64,000 nucleotides of DNA, from contig OX637803.1 of the NCBI GenBank assembly GCA_951802425.1, forward strand, positions 682,001 through 746,000, read 5' to 3'. Source of the DNA: Clavaria fumosa. Its lineage: Eukaryota; Basidiomycota; Agaricomycetes; Agaricales; Clavariaceae. The notes beneath the pieces were generated by a model. The model was not told the origin of the DNA. It saw nothing but the letters and a program-made list of their open reading frames with translations, and searched no databases. A program made the translations under genes and the position numbers. Every line of letters starts with the position of its first letter. Position 1 is the first letter of the stretch. Of the stretch, positions 17,510-27,911 are shown piece by piece.

Positions 17510-19639
17510 AATATCCGATGAGGGTTAGACCTGGACAATTGCCGCTCTCGTCGTCAAACTGTATGAATCCTTCAGTTCCCGACCCACGTTCTCTCTATCC
17601 TGTGCTGCCCCTCACCCGACGGACCAATACTCGGGCATCCGGAGTGGTGCTCGAACGCTCTGCTTGCTTGATGTTTTTTGCCGCCATCAATTTGGCCCGT
17701 GCAACTAATGCCGCGATACCTCCATCGTCGCCCATATTATCACCTCAGCATCCCCCATACATCAAGCTATTATAGTCCAACCTGCATTTGCACGCCGCAC
17801 TTGTCATTTCTATTTCTCCTTGAAGCCTCTCACTGCATTGTATCTCTCCGCTGTCCCTAGTCTGAAGAAGGGAATGGGCATCATACTCCTCCCTTCCTTT
17901 CATTCCCTCTTAACGCTCTTATTGACCCTTTGTGTCTCGCCCCATTGTTTTCCCTTTCCCCTTCACCCTTGACTGTCAGTCTAACCCTCTTCTCTGGATT
18001 GGATACACCATCTTCTCTTTGGCGAGAGATCTAGCGGTGTTGTGTGTACTTGACGAATGTATAGACGGAACGTGCTTTACGCCTTGTTTTCTCCTCATAC
18101 GTTCCCTGGCTCGGTCGACGGACGAAGGGCCGGACCAGGGTCAACGTAGGGTGTGAGATGTGGTTCGCGCACCCCGTGGTGCACGGAGTGCTCCGCTCCA
18201 GGAGCATGGCATGTGATGATGCACCCTGCTGCTGACGAACCTGCTGCTGACGAACATTGCCTGAATAAGGCGTGAGTGAAGTCAACACGCGACCAGATTC
18301 CGCCGATCGTCCATCATTCCGCGTCGACAAGCTAGCTAGGGTGCTTCATGCCCGTAGCGAACTGGGAGCCTATAGTAGGTTCATTTCTCTACTTCATTGG
18401 CAGCTTGTTCATGGGTGATGATGCCGCCTCCGGCCATCACGTCCAGCCCACAGCGCCATCATGGAGCGCACGACCGCGGTGCGATCGGCGACCACGACGG
18501 AAAACGCAACGCGGCTAGAGCGCGAATGAATGCATCGCCTGCGAACGACTGATCTCACCAACACTCGCTCTCAAGTCCTTGCGCGATCAGAGGAAGAATA
18601 TAGCACGCGATACGCGCAAGGCAGGCGTGGACAACGAACAAAGAACGAGCCGATCGAAATAGGGCTAAGTGGTGGAAACGGGTGGTGAGGCTGATATGTG
18701 CTCTTTTTCTCATTATTGATTGACCTATGTATTTCATAGCCATGTCAACGACTGTGCCTACCGCCTTGATTTTCCTGTAATAGCAAATGCATGCAAGCGG
18801 ATGACCAAGACTGCGACAGCGGGGGCACTACCAAGACGATGACAGCGACAACAGTTTTTGTGGACAATGGGGTCGGAGCAGTGGGAATCTGGTGGGGCGC
18901 TTCTTATTTTTAGTCCTAAAATGTGATGACGACGGCGACTCGATAGTCGTTACAAGCTGGGTCGTGGATGTACACAAGGTGGGCGCCGTAGACCTTCGTT
19001 TGCCGTAAGCGAAGAGTTTTATCCCTGTGTGGCCAGCACCAACCTCTGCAAATGACATTTTTAAATCATCCTCTTCCTCTGATGCCAGAAGAATGTTTTC
19101 GGAAAGCCTTGCCACTCCATGAACTACAGCGAGATAGATCCCGCTCAAGATTTAACCGCTTGGATGCTCCTCTGTAGTCAGGTCTCTCCAGGACGAGGAG
19201 GCGCACATCTTTTCTAGCACTGTAGCGGTTCTGCCCTTCGCGAGTGTCTTGCGAGACAGGATGCAGCGGTCCTTTCGCCTTGACGGTCCCTCTTCCACGC
19301 GCTGCGGTGTGACCGCTGTACTGTCGTCCTCTCCACCCTCAGACCCTGCTTCATAGTTACCAAGGAGCCGATGTGAAAACCTACGAGCGTCGTTCACGCT
19401 TGAGCCTGATCATCAATGTGGGACAACGAGATGGGCCGGTTAGTGATCTGGAAACAAGAGCCTCCAAGCGGCGGCTGTTTTCGCAAGTCTGTGTAGTACG
19501 CTGTCACCGTCTGGACCCAGGCTGGGACGAGGATGAACTTGGTCTGTATTTGTCGCTTGAGTTTGAGCACAGCGGTGATGGTAGTTCAAGTTTACCTTTA
19601 CTGTAGACTAAAGGTCCGAATCACATAATTACTCTCGTC
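17510..19639. other. 2.1 kb gene-poor stretch
   Basis: This is the longest stretch here without a supported gene. The first 500 bp are C/T-rich and look like 3' UTR of the kinase. A 15-bp direct duplication sits at 18225-18254. On the minus strand two open segments (about 19397-19152 and 19148-18828) have protein-like composition (SEGGEDDSTAV, LASEEEDDLKMSFAEV) but no in-frame ATG at the first and a stop between them. They could be a decayed or unusually spliced gene. I recognise no family. Confidence 0.4.
18225..18254. repeat. 15-bp direct tandem duplication
   Basis: The unit CCTGCTGCTGACGAA occurs twice with no spacer. It is a local duplication in non-coding DNA with no evident function. 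Confidence 0.8.
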
Positions 19640-19724
19640 GCATTAATGGGGTAGTGGTAACCTGGGTCGTTGCCAGTAAAGTAACAAACTCGACCCGCCG
19701 GGGGTTCGATTCCCTCTTAATGCA
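19640..19724 (+). tRNA. tRNA-Gly(GCC) with short intron
   Basis: A cloverleaf can be folded by eye. Acceptor GCATTAA (19640-19646) pairs with TTAATGC (19717-19723), discriminator A at 19724. D-arm GGG-TAGTGGTAA-CCT. Anticodon stem GGTCG/CGACC with loop TTGCCA, anticodon GCC. T-arm GGGGG-TTCGATT-CCCTC carries box B. The anticodon loop is interrupted after position 37 by about 14 nt (GTAAAGTAACAAAC), the standard place for a nuclear tRNA intron. CCA is not encoded, as expected for a eukaryotic gene. A T5 tract follows at once. Confidence 0.92.
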
Positions 19725-19727
19725 TTC

Positions 19728-19732
19728 TTTTT
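19728..19732 (+). terminator. RNA polymerase III T-tract terminator of tRNA-Gly
   Basis: A run of five T residues begins four bases after the tRNA 3' end, followed by a second run of four T residues. This is the standard Pol III termination signal. Confidence 0.75.
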
Positions 19733-19786
19733 CTTTTCGGCGCGTTGCGTGCAGCACCCGTCTGTCGTCCTACCATCATCCACAGT

Positions 19787-20130
19787 ATGGCGCGCGATCC
19801 AGAACTGGTTGCGCTGATTGAAAGTGCGGTCAACATTCCTTCCTTCCTTTTCTCCTCGGCGTCTCTCATTCTCATAATCTTTCAGAGAAAAACAGCGAGA
19901 GAGAAGCCTGGGTACGCGAGTATTGGGTCAAAGCCATGACGATCCGTCTGGTTCAGGAGCAGCTCGAGAAGTGTCAGAAGGCGGAGGGCGTGAACAACTA
20001 TGAAGCATGCAAGTGGCTTTCTGACCTGTATCTCAAGAAGTTAGCCGAGAACAAGGGTGTGTATCTTCGTTTACTTTTCTTCCGTCGCCTTGATCACGGT
20101 CTCAATCGTTCTGTAGGCGTTTTGAGATAG
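19787..20130 (+). CDS. mitochondrial complex I accessory subunit, NDUFB10/PDSW-like
   Basis: This is a short protein of about 90 residues expected in the membrane arm of NADH:ubiquinone oxidoreductase. ATG 19787 gives MARDPELVALIE. A donor GTGCGG and a pyrimidine-rich acceptor ending TTTCAG (near 19886) join it to KNSEREAWVREYWVKAMTI, then RLVQEQLEKCQKAEGVNNYE and ACKWLSDLYLKKLAENK. The REYWVKAM...RLVxEQLxKC...EGVNxxExC pattern is shared with NDUFB10, including two cysteines. A second intron (GTGTGT...CTGTAG) leaves a short C-terminal exon ending GVLR before TAG 20128-20130; that intron keeps the frame open, so the unspliced reading also ends there. The family call rests on the motif pattern only. 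The tRNA-Gly lies 60 bp upstream. Confidence 0.75.
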
Positions 20131-20314
20131 AACGGCAGCCAATTATTTTGGAGGCTACCGCTTTCTGTGAACGAGTAGCACATTGGACGAAAGATAATTG
20201 GGCATGACAGATAGTACCAGCAGTGGAAATGCAGGTAGCGACAGGAAGTTACTGGATTATTCGCCTTCGTAGCGATGATGAACCCTCGTTCCCTTCTCCT
20301 CCCAGTCCGATTTC

Positions 20315-21488
20315 TTATTTCTTGACCCTGGTCCTCTTCTGATCCGTCTTTTTGATGGTCTCACTGCCACTTGTCTCCTCTCCGCTTGTGTGCCCCTTGC
20401 CCAGCTTGCCACCCTTTGCCTTGGCCTTGGGCAGATGGTGCACGGGGATCCACTCCTCTTGATATGTCTGACCGCTAACCGCAGTAGTGCTTGTGGACGC
20501 GGCGGCGTCGCCTGGGGCGCGAGGAGTGTTGTTGGCACGTCTCCTCTTGGACTTAGGCATGTACGACGTGTACACGAAGTACACTAGCACTCCGGCGGAT
20601 GCCGCAATAATTGCATATGTCGTGAGCCTATTGGTTTGGGGCCGAAAATTGGTCGCTGTCAAAGAGGGGAGGGAAACGGGCGCACATCTTTAAGTCGAAG
20701 AAGGAGCCTTCGGGTTCTACAATAGTAACTATGGATTCATATGCCGTGACTCGATATTTTGCGTTCTGATTAAAGGTATGAATATGTGGGACAGCTGAGA
20801 CCAAATGAGACACGCTCACATCCACAGAGTGCTCAAGCCAGATGTGTAGTCGCAAGTCGCCAGGCTGAAGGAAAGGTCAAAATGAGCTACAAATCTCATT
20901 CCGTAGGGAAGGGAGGCAAGTGCACCTTGAACCTTTACATGGATGGTGAATATGAATGTACGAAAAGCAGGCTTTTTATGGCACTCACTCGCTGTAGAAC
21001 GTGTATGGCAGTTTCACCTTCTTTCCTGAGCCGAGGGGTACGTTGATTTTGGTGGGCGAAGTCTAAAGTGGCCAGTGAAACTGTTGTGTATGCAAAATAA
21101 GGTCATACGTACATTTTGGATTAAGGTGTTTGAGTCCGGATGAAGGAACGACCCTCCGATGCCAACCAGAGTGATATCGCGGTCGAACTTGTTCTCCACG
21201 GTGAGGTCTATCCAGTTCCGCTCCCCATTGACCACATCTGCGTGACCGAAAACTGCTCTTTAAGAAAAATTAATGCAGGTGAAAGAAATCGAAACGGACG
21301 GCCGAAAGCATTATCCTCAGGAAACGAAGCGACGACGTAGACCTCAGGTTCTGCAGGTGCTGTCGGGCTTGGTCTAAGACAATATTGACGGTCAAGGTAG
21401 ACGTAAGAGACGTACAGTCGCTGGCAGACGCGGCGAACGCAAAGCTGCAGAACGAAAGGCTCGCGAATAGCAAAGTATTCAGCCTCAT
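20315..21488 (-). CDS. IRC22: TRAP-alpha / Irc22-like ER membrane protein
   Basis: This is a type I ER membrane protein related to the translocon-associated protein alpha subunit and fungal Irc22. ATG 21488 starts the signal peptide MRLNTLLFASLSFCSFAFAA. Splicing across GTACGT...CGACAG gives SDSPAEPEVYVVASFPEDNAFG and then, across a second intron, HVVNGERNWIDLTVENKFD. The luminal domain continues with ITLVGIGGSFLHPDSNTLIQN, KLPYTFYSE, PGDLRLHIWLEHSVDV and TAYESIVTIVEPEGSFFDLKM. One transmembrane helix (TYAIIAASAGVLVYFVYTSY, about 20615-20560) is followed by a Lys-rich cytosolic tail containing YQEEWIPVHHL, a conserved feature of the fungal family. It ends at 20315. At least six short exons. 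It is likely an accessory of the Sec61 translocon or ER folding; the exact role in fungi is not established. Confidence 0.85.
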
Positions 21489-21883
21489 CGTATGGCGCTA
21501 GCAGGTTCGTCGTGCAAGTGATCGGTGCAGCTATTTCTCCCACGCCGTGGGTTTCGCCACGTCCGCCACGTCGTCATAATATGCTACGTATAACGTGACT
21601 TTGCACACACCGTCTCTCTCAGCTCAGTAATTAGGTACTGTATTGACAAAGCGTCCCTGTTCGAACGAGGCGCGACAAACAGTGCGAGAATATGTACCAC
21701 TGAAGACTCGATTCTGCCTCTTGTCGAGCAGTCCCTCATATGTGCCGCAGATGGTAGCGAGCCCGGAACATCAGTAAAAACGGAGTACAATTTAGATGTT
21801 GCTTCTCGTAGCGCTAAACACGCGGTCATCGAAGTGATGTTGCGGGAATACTCGATCGAGAGGGTGAAAGGGTGCGTGTGCCT
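21489..21883. other. intergenic region, SWD2 3' end to IRC22 promoter
   Basis: This 395 bp lies between tandem minus-strand genes. One open frame (21584-21829, minus) shows no family motif. I see nothing else supportable. Confidence 0.4.
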
Positions 21884-23268
21884 TCAGCCCAAAGGCCCTT
21901 TTCTTTTGAGCAATTCGCGAGCTACATCCTCTGCGTCGCTAGATAGATCTGGCAACCAAAACGCCTAGCTTACGCTTATCAGAAACATCCCCAGCCGAAA
22001 TAAAAGCCATGTAGGTCCTCACAAGCTCTGCTCCTGCTGTACACATCATGGCAAGACGTGGATTAAATTTGACACATCTGGTCGGCCCCGGGTGCCCATC
22101 CAACGACACAAGAGGTGAAAGTTTGACGAGTGGAATCTTGCCTTCGGCCTTCGCAGATGACCCTTGGAGGTTCTGTACATCCCATACGCACACTTTCCCG
22201 TCCAGGCTGCCGCTCACGACGTACTTGCTGTCGGGAGTCCACGACACTTCCTCTCCGCTGCATCCTTTGACAGGTTCTATACCCAACGGTGAGCCCATCT
22301 TTCTGCGTTCCAGGCCGATGTGCCCTTCCAGTTTAGCCAGAAGATGACCATCGAATGCATCAAGAATATAGTGTGCATCGCCCGAGCAGCCAACCAGCAG
22401 AAATTTTCCGTTGGAGGAGAAGGCCATGGACGTCATGTAGATCTGCCGTGGAGGGTAACTGACGAGGGCCAGTGTGGGGTCCTCTAGGGCGATGGTTAGG
22501 AATGGGGCTTTATCAAAGTTGGCGTGATCATATAGCAGGATACGGGAGTACAGGTTAACTGCCACGGCGAAAACAACGCCAGACGAATCATAGGCGACGA
22601 TGGGAGAGGCGGGGAGTGTTAGCAGTCCACGACACGTCGGGCTGCGGAGATCCCAGAGCCGAACAGTTTTGTCGAGTGAAGATGACATAAACCCGTCATC
22701 AATTGGAGAAACCTCCAACGATATGACGCGTCCTTTGTGTCCTTTGAAGTACTGCAGGTACTTGTTGTCGTGGAGGGAGTGATATCGCACGGTGTCGTCT
22801 TCCTTCGTTGAGCAGTGTAAAATGGTGGTGTTTCTATGCGTGAAGCGCGGAAGATCGACGCCGTACTTCTTCGAGTAAAGGGTTTTCAAATGCCTTGTTC
22901 TGAGGTCGGTGAACGAAAGACGAAACGGGCAGGAAGACTTGCTTGCCAGTCTTGCAGTTGTACAACCGAAACGTCTCATCCTCTGCAGCGGTCACGACCT
23001 GGTCCCCTCTATCATCCATGCTGATGCCAGTGATGTGTCTAGGACCGGCTGGTGGCCTGGAAGAATGATTCATTTGACCAGGTCCAGGAAAACTAGGCAC
23101 TCCTTCTACGGCATCTCTGAAGATTTTGGCGGGTTTAAATTTGCCCTGCGCCAATCGTCAGAATGGACATTGACTCAGACGACAAGGACACACTATCAGA
23201 CTATTATTGAGAGGCAAGGTGCTCGCCGTATTGGCATTGCCGTTGCTGCTGCTGGGTTGAGGAGCCAT
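21884..23268 (-). CDS. SWD2: WD40 protein Swd2/WDR82 (COMPASS and cleavage factor subunit)
   Basis: This beta-propeller adaptor of the Set1/COMPASS H3K4 methyltransferase is, in yeast, also part of the cleavage and polyadenylation factor. ATG 23268 opens MAPQPSSSNGNANTAS. A 47 nt intron (GTGTGT...GGCGCAG) joins it to GKFKPAKIFRDAVEGV. Family-diagnostic segments follow: ITGISMDDRGDQVVTAAEDE, FRLYNCKTGK, LYSKKYGVDLPRFTH, STKEDDTVRYHSLHDNKYLQ, YFKGHKGRVISLEVSP and DKTVRLWDLRSPTCRG. The exon after AELV must be joined to AFWLPDLSSDAEDVARELL, giving a stop at 21884-21886. An 11-12 residue insert (GLERRKMGSPLGIE) sits in a late blade. Confident family call; about 400 residues, slightly longer than usual. 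Confidence 0.92.
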
Positions 23269-23538
23269 GGGTGAGGGACGCAGGCAGACGTGACGTCCTA
23301 CTCAGACTCGGACTCAGACATGTGTCGCCCATTAGTACGTTACGACATGTCATATCTTTATGCTCCCATTGTCAAGACCCAACCCTGCCGCTCATCAACC
23401 CAAGTGTACAATGCATTCTATTGTAAACCAGAGGCAGCAGAGCACACAATACCCCCTGTTCTGTTCCATGCGATGAACAATGAAATCGTGACAGCTAAAT
23501 TATGAGCAAAAGTCTCAATGTGGTGGAGGATCGTCCTT

Positions 23539-25413
23539 TCATTGGGGTTGACATTCAGGCTCGCCTGCCTCGCTGTCATCTTCGTCATCGTCATCTTCCC
23601 AATCGCCCTCGCTTTCGCCGAACTGAGATGCAAAGCCTCCATCAAAGAAGCCCGCACTAGCCGGAAAAGACCTTGAACGCACTTCCGTAATGTCAGTCTC
23701 TTCATAGACAGACTCAATTACAACAGGGGGCTGGGGTTCCATGTCCATCTTTTTTGGAGGTAGCATTTCTGCAAGCAACTGAGTAGATGTTGAGTCAGGT
23801 AATGGGCGACGATCTACACATTCGGTACTGCGCTTCACCTGGCGATCAACTTTGCGGAGCCAATCTTCGTCAGGCATCTCAATCCCCAGAATGACATATA
23901 GGTTGCCCTTTTGATCGACATTTTTATGAACGGGCATGCCTTCATTGCGAAGTACAATCGCAGCGGGCGGATCTACAATCTTGCCTGGCGGACTGGTGAC
24001 CTTGATACCGCGACCATCAAGATGGGTGATCAATATTCGCGAAAATCCAAGAAGCGCCTCCGAAAGCGTGATGTTGACTTTGGTTAATAAATCGTTGCCT
24101 GACCGTTCGAAAGAATCGTGAGGTTTGAGATTTAACACGAACACAACGTCACCGGCAGGCTTCCCGGGCTGGGGTCGCAGAGCATTAGGTATTCCTAATG
24201 ATTCATTGTGAGCAAGACTCGCCTGTTGATCTCCACCTCCAAAAAGGACGATACGATGCCGATTTGACATGCCCTTTTCAACGGAAATCTCATGTCGAGT
24301 CTTTTCTTTCACGGTCTTCTCCCCTTTACATTTCTTACACCTATACCTTCGGATGAATCACTCTGTAATGCACTGAACCCGACAGGCACGAACTTGTCCT
24401 TGTCACGTAATTTCGAGCCATGCCCATGACAGTCCCAGCATGCCACTCGGGCTGCGGCAATCTGCAGCGAAGGTGTTAGAATTTCTATATCGGCAGGCGA
24501 GGGGCGCACAAACCTGTGGATGAGTAATCGCAAAACCTTTCCCATCACAAGTCAGGCACTTCTTGGGTTTAGCATGATTTCGGGCGCCAATTCTGATACA
24601 GACTCATTCAATGTTTCTATGACCAATGAGAATGTAAACGTACCCTTTACATTGCTCACAAGGCACCTCTTTCTCCAAATTCACCTTGACGGTCCTCCCA
24701 TTATACAAATCCTCTAATGTAACCTCAATTGGAGTAACCGTGTCTTCCCTTCTTTTCTTGTCTCTGGAGGCGTCATGTTTGAAGCCGAACGTGAACGTTG
24801 GAGGGACGCCATCAGACCACATGAACTGAGAAAAGATATCTTCCATCCCAGACGACGTTCTGCGACTTGCGCCTTCTAGGCCAGACGCCCCAAGCTCATC
24901 ATAGACTGCTCTTGACTCTGACTCAACGAGAATCTCGTATCTGTCATACCGCGTAAACTCATGCCTCAATTCACAATGTCAAATTTACATACGCGGCTGC
25001 AATCTCCTGGAATCTTCGGGCAGCATCTGGATCATTAGCATTCTATAGGTCTTGAGGGTCAGTAGAATTCAAATCAACGGAGTCCAATTACGGGCCTTGT
25101 CCTGCGGCACAGTAAGATTCGAATTTTTATACAAGAGAAAGCGATGGTCGTACTGGGTGATGAAGCTTAGCCTACATGATTCGTGAGTTACCATGTGGGA
25201 ATTGTTGGGTTGCTCGAGTACCTTAGTCCGATATGCCTTCTTGATCTCGTCTGTCGCTGTTTACATCCTAACTGATGACACTCGAGGTTTGAGACGCACC
25301 TGTGCCTGCGTCTGGCGCGACGCCAAGCAATTCGTAAAGGTCTGTTTCGAGGGGCACTGGATAAGAAAGTGATTGGGGAAATTTTCACCACCAGACAAAG
25401 TTGAGGACTTACT
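23539..25413 (-). CDS. YDJ1: type I Hsp40 (DnaJ) co-chaperone, Ydj1-like, with C-terminal CaaX-like box
   Basis: This cytosolic J-protein stimulates Hsp70 ATPase. The start codon appears split: A at 25413, then a 56 nt intron, then TG at 25356-25355, giving MPLETDLYELLGVAPDAGT. The J domain continues over tiny exons: DEIKKAYRTK, AKLHHP, DK, NANDPDAARRFQEIAAAY. Its HPDKN consensus needs a GC-AG intron (see findings). Then a short linker and four zinc-binding CxxCxG repeats: CEQCKG, CLTCDGKG, CWDCHGHG, CKKCKGEK (24690-24325). The C-terminal substrate domains (KGMSNRHRIVLFGGGDQQ, GDVVFVLNLKPHDSFERSG) follow. An acidic tail precedes the last four residues CQPQ, a CaaX-like box comparable to the farnesylated CASQ of yeast Ydj1. 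It is divergent from RCM1. Confidence 0.87.
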
Positions 25414-25778
25414 GGAGAGTGCAGGGCAAGTCACGAGACTCGACGTTCAAACGGCGGCATCATCCCAAAACTCAGGTTCAGAAATGAATTGAACAGCTAT
25501 TCGTGCGTATGCCATCTCCTGTCCTTTAACGCCATTTCGTGATGCCTTCGAATTATCTACATTGTCCGACTGGTTAAGCCAGAGACGACGAACTCTACAA
25601 ATCTGATAATATCTCACTCAACATCTGCCAGAAAAGAGAGCTAACGCCGAGCCTAACAGCTTCATTTTGTACCGTTTCGCATGTACGGGTACCTCCAGGG
25701 TTAGACCGTCCCATAACCCGGCCTGGCCCAAATACCAATGATCGTTGCGTTTTCTGTAGATCGCATCTGGCATTATCA
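25414..25778. promoter_or_regulatory. divergent promoter region, YDJ1 / RCM1
   Basis: This 365 bp lies between divergent start codons. It contains the YDJ1 5' leader exon, whose end is at 25413. No coding frame or clear heat-shock element array was found by eye. Confidence 0.35.
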
Positions 25779-27611
25779 ATGAACGTTTATTTCGCGGCTG
25801 CTAAGATTTTGGATCGTCTCGATGCAAAGCAAGGCTCGGTCAAAGGGCTTACCGGCACTCTACCCGACAATATTAAGAAGCAGGCAACGGCTTTGGTCAT
25901 TGAGACACTGAAATGTGAGTTTACAAATACGCGCATTACGACTGTTAAACACTTTGGATCTGCGATCTTAGACAAGCCGGTGCTGATAGAAATAATCACC
26001 AGCTCAAGAATCATGGAAGTGGAACGAAACCAACTGAAGTCACTGAATACTACTCTTGTCCTCGCCCATGATCTCCTGTTGCGCAATGGCGTCCGAGCCA
26101 GCGATGGTCCTGTGAAGCAAGCCATTCTGCGGCACAAAACTCGTCTACATGGTGAACTTCAGAAGATAAAGGTCAAGCGTGGTGTCAAGTCAAATGCAGA
26201 CCTTCTTCCAGACGGCATTTCTGGAGCAGGTGCCTTGACTTCGGTTCTTGTTATTCCTTCTCATACATTCCTTCTCCCATAGCAAGAGTCCCACGTTACG
26301 TTCGTGTTAACACAAATACATGGTCTATGGAAGAGGCAATCCAGTCATTTTCCTCGTCCGGATACAGATTTACTCAAGAAGTCGGTGAGAGGTGCGTGCG
26401 TGGTTCTAACTCCGCTTCGTCTTCTGTTCTCATGTTAGAGTGTACAGCATGGAGACATTCTCAAGAGATACACACATTTCAGATTTGCTCGTTTTCCATC
26501 CTGATGCTTCGTTGATCCATCATATGGCCTACCAATCGGGCCAAATTATCCTACAGGACAAAGCGTCATGTTTCCCTGCAGTCATACTTGCGCCACCAGC
26601 CGTGGACAATTCTATTGTCATTGATGCGACCGCTGCACCTGGGAACAAAACGTCGCATCTGAGTGCCCTCATGCAAAATAAAGGCAAGGTCGCACACTTT
26701 CGTTCGTTATTCTCCAAACAGAGCACTCAACGTAATCGCCAGGTGTATGCTTTTGAGCGTGACCCTCAGCGATTCACCACACTCGAGGAGATGCTGTCAA
26801 AAGCCAAGGCCAGGAATGTTGTGGCTATCTGCGCAGACTTTCTCACCGTCGATCCGACGGATATGAGGTTTTCTGGTGTCACGCATGTGTGAGCCGGGAT
26901 CCGTTGAGCGCCTCGATGATAATGTTCTGCGCTTCACTCACCTCAGAGTCTTCCCTTTAGTCTTGTTGATCCTTCCTGCAGCGGCTCGGGCATCGTAAAT
27001 CGACTAGATCACCTTGTAAATGCAGGTGAGCTGTGCGGGCCGTTCTATGATCCAGGCTGACTGGCTTTAGGAGGCGATTCGCCCGATCATCGAGCACGCC
27101 TCCGCAAACTCTCAGCATTCCAGGTCATGATGGTGCGACATGCGATGAAATGTAGGTCGTCCTCAAGTTCAGTCACATCACCGATCAATCTAACTGACTC
27201 ATCACAAGTCCCTGCAGTTGAGAAGATTGTTTATTCGACATGCAGCGTCCATGCCGTGGAGAACGAGCATGTTGTCCGCGACGCACTTCGATCTCCAGAA
27301 GCTCGATCGGGTCAGTTTGGCCTTGCGCCTCAATCGGAAGTCTTGCCTGCGTGGCCTCGGCGAGGACTTGATAGTGAATTAAGTGATGAGGGTGCATATC
27401 GATACCTTCCTATCTGTTTCCACTACCATCAACTCACTATTTCGCAGTGTCCGCGTTGTCGTTAATCCGATGCTGTCCAGTGGAGGATTCTACAAACGGG
27501 TTCTTCGTTGCATGCTTCGTGCGATCTGGAGACTCCCGGGTCAATAGGATTAAAAGGGCGCCACCACCACGGGAGCGCAGCAATCCGAAGAGGAAAAGGC
27601 AAGCCACATAA
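25779..27611 (+). CDS. RCM1: 25S/28S rRNA cytosine-C5 methyltransferase (Rcm1/NSUN5)
   Basis: This SAM-dependent m5C methyltransferase of the NOL1/NOP2/Sun family modifies large-subunit rRNA. ATG 25779 begins MNVYFAAAKILDRLDAKQGS. RVPRYVRVNTNTWSMEEA (about 26290-26335) is the N-terminal RNA-binding part. Catalytic core: FHPDASLIHHMAYQSGQIIL, the SAM loop DATAAPGNKTSHLS (26621-26665), YAFERDPQRF, motif IV VDPSCSGSGIVNRL (about 26960-27005) and motif VI KIVYSTCSVHAVENE (27220-27265) with the nucleophilic Cys. After the alternate donor near 27385, the last exon from about 27448 gives ALSLIRCCPVEDSTNGFFVA CFVR, the typical NSUN5 end, then a Lys/Arg tail RKRQAT to TAA 27609-27611. An alternative frame in this exon (VVVNPMLSSGGFYKR) lacks that signature and was rejected. 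Convergent with SF1. Confidence 0.9.
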
Positions 27612-27911
27612 CCGTTGACAAGTTTGCATGGGCAGCGGTCAACTTCATTTGCTGTGGTACACGAAAACAGGACTCTAAAACACATCTAAGAGAGCAAACA
27701 ATGGAATGAACGTAATGGCGAACAAAGTGAACGTAAGTGCTGTAAGCAGAATTTGTTTCTAGCGGATGAGCGAGCGTTATGAGTTATATCTACTAATCCG
27801 ATTTTGCATATTGATGAATGAATCAAGTTCTGAAATATGCTAATCGGAGACGTACGGGTAGGTTCCCACTAGGGGAAACTGGGATTCCGAGAGTTGGCTG
27901 CCTTACTATTT
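27612..27911. other. convergent 3' intergenic region, RCM1 / SF1
   Basis: These 300 bp hold the 3' UTRs of two convergent genes. The sequence is A/T-richer than its neighbours. No coding content seen. Confidence 0.4.

Noticed and set aside
27448..27535. RCM1 C-terminus in the frame NPMLSSGGFYKRVLRC
   Set aside because: The alternative frame gives the NSUN5-typical TNGFFVACF end and a basic tail; the first frame has no such match.
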